DNA from: Chitinophaga sp. YR573
Lineage (GTDB): Bacteria > Bacteroidota > Bacteroidia > Chitinophagales > Chitinophagaceae
Direction: 5' to 3'
Assembly (NCBI RefSeq): GCF_900110995.1
Contig: NZ_FOJF01000002.1
Location: 1,240,001-1,304,000, forward strand
DNA: 64,000 nt
Part shown: positions 1-7,391 of the stretch, piece by piece
How positions within the stretch are numbered: the first letter of the stretch is position 1
Layout of the letters: each line of letters starts with the position of its first letter
The notes under the pieces: model-generated
What the model was told of the DNA's origin: nothing
The model's database searches: none
The model's input: only the letters and a program-made list of their open reading frames with translations
Translations under genes and position numbers: made by a program

Positions 1-1
1 T

Positions 2-265
2 GGTAAAAGGATAGGACGTGCAGCGATCACCGACCATTTCAAACTGCTAAGAGAAAACATCAAGCCGGAAAAGCTGGAGTTCACAGATATATTAAGCAAA
101 GGTAATAGAGTAGTAATCCTGGGGTATCTTGAATCCCGCATGAAGAAAAATAACAAAGTAATGAAGTCGGAGTTCAGTATTGATATCGTTGTCGAAAACG
201 GCCTGCTCACTCGCTATCATTTGCTGGAAGACTCTTTTGAGGTTTCTGGAAAAGCCAAACTTTGA
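2..265 (+). CDS. SnoaL/NTF2-like protein, C-terminal part (5' end outside window)
   Basis: An open frame runs from the window edge to a TGA at 263-265 and encodes 87 residues. The pattern of alternating beta strands (VVILGYLES, SEFSIDIVVENGLLTRYHLLEDSFEV) matches the last strands of the SnoaL/NTF2-like fold, in which a charged 'xxRYHLLEDSFEV' strand closes the cone-shaped barrel. Such proteins are small cytosolic polyketide-cyclase-like or unknown-function proteins. The N-terminal half is missing because of the window edge, so substrate and start cannot be judged. A perfect palindrome follows 46 bases downstream. Confidence 0.6.
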   Translation, partial: GKRIGRAAITDHFKLLRENIKPEKLEFTDILSKGNRVVILGYLESRMKKNNKVMKSEFSIDIVVENGLLTRYHLLEDSFEVSGKAKL

Positions 266-310
266 TGATTGATACTAAATTGGCTGTATCTTTTCATGTC
301 TAAGGATTGG

Positions 311-348
311 CAATTGCTCAACTGATAATATTATCAGTTGAGCAATTG
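311..348. repeat. Perfect 38-bp palindrome
   Basis: Bases 311-329 are exactly complementary to 330-348 with no loop. It lies between the SnoaL-like gene (+) and the SDR gene (-), which converge here. It may act as a bidirectional terminator (a hairpin would need a few central bases as loop) or a protein-binding palindrome. No T-run follows. The rest of 266-532 shows nothing else recognisable. Confidence 0.75.
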
Positions 349-532
349 AATAAGCGCATAAATGAATCGGTTAAACATTGTCCATCCGCCCCGACATAAA
401 AAGGAACCATTCAAATGATTGGATTTGAAGGGTTTTTTAATTAGAATAATCTTAATCCATCCGGGGTAAAAAAGCCAATTTGTAAATACCCTGTTAGCGG
501 CTCGTTGTTTCAGTTCTTATGATTAATCTTCG

Positions 533-1270
533 TTACCAGGGTATTTCTCCTGTTTCAGGATTATTTTCCTCACTAAAAAATTTTCCTGTCGGGCCATCAT
601 TGTCAATCAGAGCATATTTTACTATCCGTTTTCCGGCATCTTTAACAGTTCCGGGCCCACGATGTCCATTGAAATCTGTTTTTGTATATCCCGGGCAAAC
701 GGCATTTATTTTGAAGTTGGTATTTTTTAATTCGTATGCCAAAACAACAGTGTACATATTCAAGGCTGATTTTGAAGAAAGATATATAGCGCCTTTGTAG
801 TCGTAGTATTTATATGTTGGGTCGCTGTGCAGGGTAATTGAACCTTGACTTGAACTTACATTTACAATACGAGGTTCTGACGACTTTTTCAATAAATCAA
901 CAAATGCCTGTGTAACCCGCACCACGCCGTAAACATTTACATCATAGGTTGCTTTAAACTGGTCAATAGTTGAGTCAAGTGCCGTTTGTGGGTAACCACC
1001 AAAAATACCCGCATTATTAATAAGTATGTCTAACACTTTTGTTTTTTTACCTATTTCTTTACGGGCTTTAATTACTGATTCGTCATTTGTAATGTCAAGC
1101 TGAATAGCTTCTACATTGTTTAATCCCTTCGCTTTTAATTTATCAATGGCCTCAATGCCATTTTCTAAATTACGACTCCCGAGGTAAACATAAATTCCTT
1201 TTTGAGCAAGTTGCTGTGCAACTTCAAAGCCAATGCTTTTGTTAGCTCCTGTTACTAATGCAAATTTCAT
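533..1270 (-). CDS. SDR family NAD(P)-dependent oxidoreductase
   Basis: A 245-residue classical short-chain dehydrogenase/reductase. The cofactor-binding motif TGANKSIG is at residues 7-14, the NNAG motif at 85-88, the catalytic Ser is in the VSSS strand near 139, and Tyr163/Lys167 form YxxxK. The length suits the carbonyl-reductase-like branch, which reduces ketones or aldehydes in the cytosol with NADPH. The substrate cannot be read from sequence. An AraC-type gene lies 65 bp upstream on the same strand, but a -7 box in the gap suggests the SDR has its own promoter and may be the regulator's target. Confidence 0.9.
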   Translation of the reverse strand: MKFALVTGANKSIGFEVAQQLAQKGIYVYLGSRNLENGIEAIDKLKAKGLNNVEAIQLDITNDESVIKARKEIGKKTKVLDILINNAGIFGGYPQTALDSTIDQFKATYDVNVYGVVRVTQAFVDLLKKSSEPRIVNVSSSQGSITLHSDPTYKYYDYKGAIYLSSKSALNMYTVVLAYELKNTNFKINAVCPGYTKTDFNGHRGPGTVKDAGKRIVKYALIDNDGPTGKFFSEENNPETGEIPW

Positions 1271-1292
1271 TTCTTGTGTGAATTTTATGAGG

Positions 1293-1300
1293 CAAAAGTA
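1293..1300 (-). promoter_or_regulatory. Bacteroidota -7 box for the SDR gene
   Basis: Reads TACTTTTG on the minus strand, a full match to TAnnTTTG, 22 bp before the SDR start codon. Confidence 0.5.
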
Positions 1301-1335
1301 GAGGGCTAAAAAATAGCGGAGATGGACAATTCATT

Positions 1336-2208
1336 TTATTTCCCCGACAAATCTTGCTTGGGCAAAAATTCACTTACACTTTTTCCTGTGCTTTTTTTAA
1401 AGAGCCTTGAAAAATAATCAGGGTCATTAAAGCCCAATTCATAGGCCAATTCTTTGACAGAAGTATTGGAATAACGCAATTTTCTCTGAGCTTCCGTTAT
1501 CAAACGGTTAATAAAATAATCTTTTGGCGATGTTCCGGAATATTCTTTTACAATCCGGTATAAACTGTTTGTAGATAAAGCTAATTTTTCTGCAATTGCG
1601 TTGATAGAAGGTTGTTCTGTAAGGGATGTTTCCACGACTAATTTGAACTCGATAAACTTTGAAAGGTTAGTGTTTAAAATATTGACGGGTTCTGTGTTTT
1701 TGAAATAAGCGCTGTTTAATTCTGATAGCAATAAGTTCAGATAAGCTAATATTATTTCAGTGTCGGTCTCATATTTATCTAAGTGAAGTATCTGATTTAA
1801 AATTCCAAAAACCTTTATTACTCTTTCTTTTGCAGCACTGTCAAGAACTATGGTTTGTGCGTTTAAAGGGTTGATCAAAAAAGGAAATTGTTGTGGCAAC
1901 AATGCCAATGTATTTTCATCAAACAGCAGCTTGAAATATTTAAGATCGTCTGTTTTAGCGGGTGGCGTAAGAATTTGATTTGGCATTGCAAAAAGCAAGT
2001 GCCCGTCAGTAAGCGTAATGTCTTGTAAGTCTAAATTGTATGTAATTGAACCGCTTTCAATTAATACAATAAAATAAGAAGATATTCTGCGAGGTTGCAG
2101 CAATTTTTCTTGAATATCAACTGAAAGATAAGGATTGTCATTTGAGCGAATCTTTATTCCCAGCTCATCATTCTGTAAGCCCTCATATTTCCCTTTTTGT
2201 TCTTGCAT
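1336..2208 (-). CDS. AraC family transcriptional regulator
   Basis: A 290-residue regulator. The N-terminal 170 residues form a cupin-like sensing region (SGSITYNLDLQDITLTDGHLLF), and the C-terminal 100 carry two helix-turn-helix motifs with the AraC signature: the second HTH is SVKELAYELGFNDPDYFSRLFKKSTG, close to the consensus 'IAxxxGFxdxsyFsrxFKkxxGxsP'. The first HTH is INAIAEKLALSTNSLYRIVKEYSG. It is encoded just upstream of, and on the same strand as, the SDR gene and is its likely regulator by position. The inducer is unknown. Confidence 0.9.
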   Translation of the reverse strand: MQEQKGKYEGLQNDELGIKIRSNDNPYLSVDIQEKLLQPRRISSYFIVLIESGSITYNLDLQDITLTDGHLLFAMPNQILTPPAKTDDLKYFKLLFDENTLALLPQQFPFLINPLNAQTIVLDSAAKERVIKVFGILNQILHLDKYETDTEIILAYLNLLLSELNSAYFKNTEPVNILNTNLSKFIEFKLVVETSLTEQPSINAIAEKLALSTNSLYRIVKEYSGTSPKDYFINRLITEAQRKLRYSNTSVKELAYELGFNDPDYFSRLFKKSTGKSVSEFLPKQDLSGK

Positions 2209-2354
2209 ATTATTTGCTTAAAAGTTTGTAGGGTGTCGCCATACGACAATATACAGATTTATCCGTCAAGAGCGTCACGCCACCTCTTTTGCGACATCAG
2301 GAGGCTACTTAATTATTGTTCATGATAACTTGAGCCTTTGGGTCATTTATTTTC

Positions 2355-2750
2355 CTACTTTAACTTCTGCAGTACGCCCTTCCTCTTCACAATATTTTTG
2401 TAATCCCATTGGATCTCCTTCCCCTTTTCCAGCCAACGTTGAAGATCGTTGATATCTATATCGGCCACATCGGCGTAGCGTATTTCGGCCGCTTTGAACT
2501 TACCCTCTTTCTGCAATCCCGGTTCGTCAAAGGACTGCCCGCTCCAGAACATCAGGTTCATCCCATTCTTTCGCGGACTATAACCTACAATGGGATTGCC
2601 ATCCAGGAACCAAACGGGATGACGGTGCCATACTTTTTTCTCTGCTTCGGGCAGATGCCTGCAAATTTCCTGGTACAAAAAGGTCGCTATTTTATGCTCA
2701 ACAGGAGAAAGCGAGTCATGATAAGCTTTGATTTCCGGTGTGATTTCCAT
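2355..2750 (-). CDS. DUF1801 domain protein
   Basis: A 131-residue protein starting at the ATG at 2748-2750 (MEITPEIKAYHDSL); an upstream in-frame ATG would add ten unlikely residues. The pattern 'W..hPVWFLdGnPIVGYS.rKn.m.LMFWSG' followed by RYADVADID and a terminal helix with W is typical of DUF1801 (YdhG-like, frataxin-like fold). Members are small cytosolic proteins of unknown biochemical role. It lies beside a decayed map gene on the same strand. Confidence 0.75.
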   Translation of the reverse strand: MEITPEIKAYHDSLSPVEHKIATFLYQEICRHLPEAEKKVWHRHPVWFLDGNPIVGYSPRKNGMNLMFWSGQSFDEPGLQKEGKFKAAEIRYADVADIDINDLQRWLEKGKEIQWDYKNIVKRKGVLQKLK

Positions 2751-2811
2751 AATAAATGATTTGACAGGGTAAAAATACATTACCCTCGCCTTTGTTGTGA
2801 GGGGTAATCAT

Positions 2812-3146
2812 GACATTGAAGAGTGGTATTTGCGACAAATCAATTGGGATGCTGCATCAGATACATCAATATTAATTAAATCACCATCTTTTAAAATGCG
2901 TCTGTCAGACGGAATACCATGGCAAAATTCATTGTCAACGCTGATGCATGTTCATCCCCAAAATCCGTATGTTAAATAAGGAGCAGACTTTGCATCAAAA
3001 CCGGCTGATATTTTAGCAGCATATTCGTCAAGTTCTTTTGTACTCATGCCTGCTTGGGAATAGTTAGTCATTTCTTTTAGTGTATATGCAACCGCCTCAC
3101 TCGCTTTTTGCATACCAATTAATTCAGATTCTCCTGTTATTAACAT
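2812..3146 (-). pseudogene. map: Decayed methionine aminopeptidase (type I) remnant
   Basis: Reading the minus strand from the ATG at 3144-3146 gives the Map N-terminus (GMQKASEAVAYTLKEM, then APYLTYGFWG), an in-frame TGA at 2952-2954 where the family has the Trp or Cys of GFPGW/C-T, and then continuation in the same frame with TCISVDNEFCHGIPSDR and GDLINIDVS. After that the similarity is lost within a few residues and a stop follows at about 2812. The catalytic Asp, His and Glu residues further on are absent. A truncated copy of an essential gene implies an intact map elsewhere. The plus-strand frame 2797-2979 is its shadow. Confidence 0.8.
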
Positions 3147-3273
3147 ATGCTAATTTCCTTCGTAAGTAATGAAAAAAGACAGCATTAAACAGGATTATAA
3201 TGTACCACAAAAGTACAGAAATATTTCAACGTAAACCCGCTACCAGTTTGATAATCCACCCCAGGAAGATTAG

Positions 3274-3849
3274 TTAATCTAAACTAATTGCATTAAAATA
3301 ATGATTTTCGCCTTCATCATCTGACTCGTCGATGATAGATAACCCTGAGGCCAACATTAGCGCTCTGTATTGCTCAGCTCCAAGTGATCTTGAGGTCTGT
3401 TCTGTTATTATATCCTTCCATTCCACTTTATAAAGAGGAGCGGAGAACAATAACCTTCCACCAGGATTTAATGCTGCCGCCATTTTGGAGATTAACATCC
3501 GCTGGGTTTCTTCCGAAAGCAGAAAGATCAGTCCAACGGCGATAATACCATCGAAAGAACGATTAAAGAAAGGAGACCTCTCCACCGATTCACAGGCAAC
3601 AGGTACATTAGGGAAATTTTCACGGAAGGCTTTAATCATTGTAGGGGATGCATCCAGTGCATATGCGGCTAATCCTTCATCAAGTAATATTTTCGTGACA
3701 GGAATACCGGTGCCACATCCGATATCCAATACTACAGCACCTTTATTAAGGGTTCGGGCCCAGGCAGAAACAGTTGACGATCCTATCCGCCCTCTCTCTT
3801 TAATATATATTTCAGCAATGCTTTCGTAGCCATTTGATTCGTCAATCAT
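3274..3849 (-). CDS. Class I SAM-dependent methyltransferase
   Basis: 191 residues with motif I VLDIGCGTG at 40-48 (SAM binding), the acidic 'LDASPTM' motif II end, and a post-I 'FDGIIAVGLIFLLSEE' strand with a following 'LNPGGRLLFSAP' motif. This is the Methyltransf_11/25 type Rossmann fold. It is short but complete for the family. The substrate is not predictable. It is transcribed on the minus strand after the DUF2200 gene, with a 30-bp gap, so the two could share a transcript. Confidence 0.85.
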   Translation of the reverse strand: MIDESNGYESIAEIYIKERGRIGSSTVSAWARTLNKGAVVLDIGCGTGIPVTKILLDEGLAAYALDASPTMIKAFRENFPNVPVACESVERSPFFNRSFDGIIAVGLIFLLSEETQRMLISKMAAALNPGGRLLFSAPLYKVEWKDIITEQTSRSLGAEQYRALMLASGLSIIDESDDEGENHYFNAISLD

Positions 3850-3879
3850 AATGCATTGTTTACGCTAAAATAGAACACC

Positions 3880-4245
3880 CTACGAACCACGTAAGATCTT
3901 TTCCATCTTTTTGCCCTTCGCCAACTCATCCACCAACTTATCCAAATACCTGACTTGTTGTGTCAAAGGATCTTCAATTTCTTCCACACGATACCCACAG
4001 ATTACGCCTGTAATAAGGTGTACATTGGGGTTTATCGAAGCTTGTTGGAAGAATGTTTCAAAAGTGACTTTTCCTTCTATTAATTCCTGCAGGTCCTTGT
4101 TATCAAAACCTGTTAACCACTGTATGACCTGATGTAATTCTTCTTTTGTTCTGCCTTTCTTCTCTACTTTGGCAAGATACATTGGATAGACCGAGGAAAA
4201 AGTCATTTTTGCGATACGCTGATTTTGTGTGTTGGAATTATTCAT
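3880..4245 (-). CDS. DUF2200 family protein
   Basis: 121 residues beginning MNNSNTQNQRIAKMTFSSVY. The block 'RIAKMTFSSVYPMYLAKVEKKGRTKEELHQVIQWLTGFD' and 'GVICGYRVEEIEDPLTQQVRYLDKLVDELAKGKKMEKILR' are hallmarks of DUF2200, a small soluble family of unknown function found in many bacteria. The length agrees with the family. It ends 6 bp after the cupin gene's stop, on the same strand, so cupin, DUF2200... are arranged as separate but closely packed minus-strand genes. Confidence 0.8.
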   Translation of the reverse strand: MNNSNTQNQRIAKMTFSSVYPMYLAKVEKKGRTKEELHQVIQWLTGFDNKDLQELIEGKVTFETFFQQASINPNVHLITGVICGYRVEEIEDPLTQQVRYLDKLVDELAKGKKMEKILRGS

Positions 4246-4251
4246 ACCATT

Positions 4252-4701
4252 TTATTTAGCTTTAGGCGTCTTTTCTGTTTTCCATTTGATAACATGGTAC
4301 ACTGCTTTGGTAGTACCCACATTTCTAAGACCATGCAATTGATTAGATGCCTGGAAAATAACAGAGCCTGGGCCAACACGTTTAGTAATACCATTTACAG
4401 TCGATTCAACAATCCCCTCTTTTATAATGATCAGTTCTTCCTCGGGATGCTGATGCGGTGGATGTGGCGCCTCTCCGGGATTTAATGTAGTTACATGCAG
4501 CTCCAGTTCGTCTAGTGTCGGCGTAGGAGCCTGAAGGATCTGGCGTTTTTCTCCTGTTTTAGTAGCCTCTGCTTTGATGTCGTTCCAGTCATATATAGTA
4601 GACGATAAGGGGGGCTGCGGGTCTTTATGTGCAATAATGGCTATTGGGATACACATTATCAGTGCAGTGATGCAAATAAAAGTTATTTCTCGTTTTGTCA
4701 T
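4252..4701 (-). CDS. Exported or membrane-anchored cupin protein
   Basis: The ATG at 4699-4701 gives 149 residues and places a hydrophobic segment (FICITALIMCIPIAII) at residues 8-23, a signal peptide or anchor; the upstream ATG would add 23 residues before it. A cupin motif 1 is visible as G-x3-H-x2-H-x-H-x2-EEE...G (GEAPHPPHQHPEEEL), which would supply the metal ligands, and motif 2 as GSVIFQASNQLHGLRN with the conserved His. It is a single-domain cupin acting outside the cytoplasm. The ligand or reaction is unknown. It lies 6 bp upstream of the DUF2200 gene on the same strand. Confidence 0.75.
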   Translation of the reverse strand: MTKREITFICITALIMCIPIAIIAHKDPQPPLSSTIYDWNDIKAEATKTGEKRQILQAPTPTLDELELHVTTLNPGEAPHPPHQHPEEELIIIKEGIVESTVNGITKRVGPGSVIFQASNQLHGLRNVGTTKAVYHVIKWKTEKTPKAK

Positions 4702-4898
4702 TGTATTGGGTTTAAGCAAAAGTTGTAAAAGAATTAGTTCTGGCTCGACTAACTTAATCAGTTTTTCCAAAGATTCCTGTAGTTAGGGGTATGGCAGGTA
4801 AAGTAGTTAGTAAGAATATTAGTCGTGCCAAAATGTTTTATTTATGTAACAGAAAATTTATGTTGGTTACACACAATATAACGAAATATCTTCTAAAA

Positions 4899-5155
4899 AA
4901 TAAGACATAGATAAGTGGTAGTGCCTCAGTTTGATTACATAATCTTCGCGCCAGATGTTGTTGATCGATAAATACACCTTATCTGACGTGAATATTAGGT
5001 GAAGTTAAATTGAAAAACAAATACTGAACCCATATTCTAAAGCTAAATCAGAGAACTAAACAGTCAGATGCAGTGTATTTATGATCAATAACTTCTGGCA
5101 ATCTACACTGTCATAATATTCAAACTGAGGCACTACCACTTATCTATGCCTTATT
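4899..5155. repeat. MITE-like palindromic element, copy 1 (full length)
   Basis: A 257-bp element with 36-37 bp terminal inverted repeats (4899-4935 and 5120-5155, two mismatches) and a nested second inverted repeat (about 4953-4977 against 5073-5097). The core around 4968-5070 is nearly identical to copies at 13.2, 14.8 and 47.3 kb. No reading frame of note is inside. It lies 11 bp after the esterase stop and could end that transcript as a hairpin. The remaining AT-rich 4702-4898 shows nothing else. Confidence 0.85.
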
Positions 5156-5165
5156 AAAGAATCCA

Positions 5166-6188
5166 TTACCGAAGCGCCTCTTTAATTCCGGAAGCAGCTT
5201 GCAATAGCGCTGCATGCGTACCCGGAACCTTGCTCAGTGGATTAAGCAATCCCCAGTCATGGATCATCCCATTGTAACGGGTAGAGATGACGCTAACTCC
5301 TGCTTCATTTAATTTACGGGCGTATGCTTCACCTTCATCCCTCAGTACATCGTTTTCTGCCACTTCTACTATTGCCGGAGGCAATCCTTTCAACTGATCA
5401 ATAGTTGCCTGTAGGGGAGAAGCATAAATCTCTTTACGGGCATTCAGATCTGTTGTATAATTATCCCAGAACCAGATCATCATGTTTTTTGTCAGGAAAT
5501 GGTTTGTTGCATATTGATTATAGGAACCGGTTTCGAAATTGGCATCAGTTACCGGCCATAACAATACCTGTAGTTTAATAGCGGGGCCCTTTTTGTCTTT
5601 AGCCATTAAAGCCACAACAGCAGCCATGTTTCCGCCTACACTATTACCGGCTACAGCTAAACGTTTGCCATCGACGCCAATCTCTTTACCATGTTCTGCT
5701 ACCCATTCAGTGGCAGCATATGCCTGGTTAATAGCAACGGGATAATGTGCTTCAGGGGAAGGCGTGTAATTAACAAAAACAGCAGCGGCGCCGGAGGCTA
5801 CCACCAGGTCACGTACCAGACGCTGATGGGTAGGAAAATCGCCTAATACCCAACCACCACCGTGGAAGAACATGAAAACGGGTAGTATCCCCTTTGCATT
5901 GGCAGGTTTGATAATATCAAGCAGCAATGGTTGCCCATTGAAAGTGATGGTTTTCTCCGTCACTGTAATACCCGAGAGGTCCACCTTCACGGACGACTGG
6001 GCTCCTGTAAGCACTGCTCTGGCATCTTTGGGAGATAATTGTTCCAGGGGTTTGCCATTACCTGAGTTCAGCACGTTTAAAAATGCTTTCGTACCGCTTT
6101 CGATGTGAGAATCCTGTGCAGATAGTGTACCCCCGGAAAGTAAAGTAAGAATGATAACGCCTGCTCTTAAAATTGATAACCTTTTCAT
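5166..6188 (-). CDS. Secreted alpha/beta hydrolase, HSL-type esterase/lipase
   Basis: 340 residues with a signal peptide ending near SAQ-D (residue 25). The oxyanion motif HGGGW is at 109-113 and the nucleophile elbow GNSVG at 181-185 (Ser183). The acid motif DVLRDEG and the catalytic His in MIHDWG follow near the C-terminus. These are the signatures of the hormone-sensitive-lipase family (carboxylesterases on short acyl esters). It should act in the periplasm or outside. An AraC-type gene lies 92 bp upstream on the same strand and is its probable regulator. Confidence 0.9.
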   Translation of the reverse strand: MKRLSILRAGVIILTLLSGGTLSAQDSHIESGTKAFLNVLNSGNGKPLEQLSPKDARAVLTGAQSSVKVDLSGITVTEKTITFNGQPLLLDIIKPANAKGILPVFMFFHGGGWVLGDFPTHQRLVRDLVVASGAAAVFVNYTPSPEAHYPVAINQAYAATEWVAEHGKEIGVDGKRLAVAGNSVGGNMAAVVALMAKDKKGPAIKLQVLLWPVTDANFETGSYNQYATNHFLTKNMMIWFWDNYTTDLNARKEIYASPLQATIDQLKGLPPAIVEVAENDVLRDEGEAYARKLNEAGVSVISTRYNGMIHDWGLLNPLSKVPGTHAALLQAASGIKEALR

Positions 6189-6280
6189 TTTTTGTAGTGT
6201 TTAATTGAACACTACAAAAGTACCCCATGATAAAGGCCCGTTCAAGGCACGATTGTAGACACCTATAGCACTTTTTTCCC

Positions 6281-7120
6281 TCAGGTGGCTAAATATGCCA
6301 AACGAAAGCTATTCGGAGAAGTACCTGACTGCTTGGTAAAGAAGCGAACAAAATAGGAAGCATCATCATATCCCAGTTTGTAACCGATCTCTTTTACACT
6401 CAGGTTAGTATGTACCAGCAGCCTTTTAGCTTCCAGAATGATCCGGTTTTTGATAACATCATTTGGAGTGGTATTACTATAACGGGTAATGCGTTTATTC
6501 AGCGCCTTGGGTGTGATATGCAAAAGATCCGCATATTCAGCTACTGTATGAAGGCGGGTATAATTCCACTCCACCAACTGACTGAAAGTTCTTGAAAATT
6601 CTACCTCATCATGGGCTTTTTCATTTGTTACATCATGCTTTTGCCGCCAGATACGTGTAGACTTAATAATAACCTGTTTGAGAAGGATGCGCAGCATCTC
6701 TTCCATGGTGGTATCATTCAGTTCAATCTCAGTTTTCATTTCCTGCAAAGTATTTTGCATAGCAGCAGATACTTGTGCTTTCATTGATATAACGGGTATT
6801 TCATAAACATTATGAAAAAGTATACCATCACAGGCCACTTCCTTATCATGAATTTCCACGCAATAAAAATCGCGGTTATAATAGAGCATGGTACCGGAGC
6901 ATGCATCATCAAATGAATAATGTTGTCCTGGATTAATAAAGAACAAAGCATCTTCCCGCAAATGATATTTCTTAAAATCAATAACAACATGCCCCTTTGC
7001 TTTTACAAAAACAATTTTAATAAAGTCGGTCAAATCCTGCAGCGCCATTTGTTCATTAAGATCCTCATGGAAATCAAAATATCCAAACTTTTTGAATGCA
7101 AATTGCCTAAAATGATTCAT
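6281..7120 (-). CDS. AraC family transcriptional regulator
   Basis: 279 residues. The N-terminal part has a cupin-like pattern (LREDALFFINPGQHYSFDD) and the C-terminal 90 residues hold the two HTH motifs (VAEYADLLHITPKALNKRITRYS and VKEIGYKLGYDDASYFVRFFTKQSGTSPNSFR). It is transcribed toward the esterase gene 92 bp downstream and probably controls it. Bases 7121-7391 between this gene and the divergent DUF3494 gene contain no other gene I can support. Confidence 0.9.
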   Translation of the reverse strand: MNHFRQFAFKKFGYFDFHEDLNEQMALQDLTDFIKIVFVKAKGHVVIDFKKYHLREDALFFINPGQHYSFDDACSGTMLYYNRDFYCVEIHDKEVACDGILFHNVYEIPVISMKAQVSAAMQNTLQEMKTEIELNDTTMEEMLRILLKQVIIKSTRIWRQKHDVTNEKAHDEVEFSRTFSQLVEWNYTRLHTVAEYADLLHITPKALNKRITRYSNTTPNDVIKNRIILEAKRLLVHTNLSVKEIGYKLGYDDASYFVRFFTKQSGTSPNSFRLAYLAT

Positions 7121-7391
7121 TCAATTGATTTATGGCAAATTATAACTTTAAATATTAAATGCATAATGCTTAGCTAAAATCGGTATGTTTGTATTCTTAA
7201 GACAATTCCAATAGACACCATGGAATCTACAACATGTCCTGAATAAATCTGATTAACACGTTTCCCGTATTTTTTAATTACACCCACTCTGCATAACCGT
7301 CTCAGCAGCTCTTCTGTATAGCATTTGGCAACAAGCCGGATAGGTAAGATAAGCCCCAAAATAGCATGTAAGACCTGCTATTAATTTCACA

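Noticed and set aside
2797..2979. 60-residue plus-strand frame
   Set aside because: It is antisense to the map pseudogene, which has a clear family match on the minus strand.
4899..5155. Possible structured regulatory RNA or riboswitch
   Set aside because: No common downstream gene type across all copies and terminal inverted repeats with direct-repeat footprint at the mini copy favour a mobile element; kept as a secondary possibility only.
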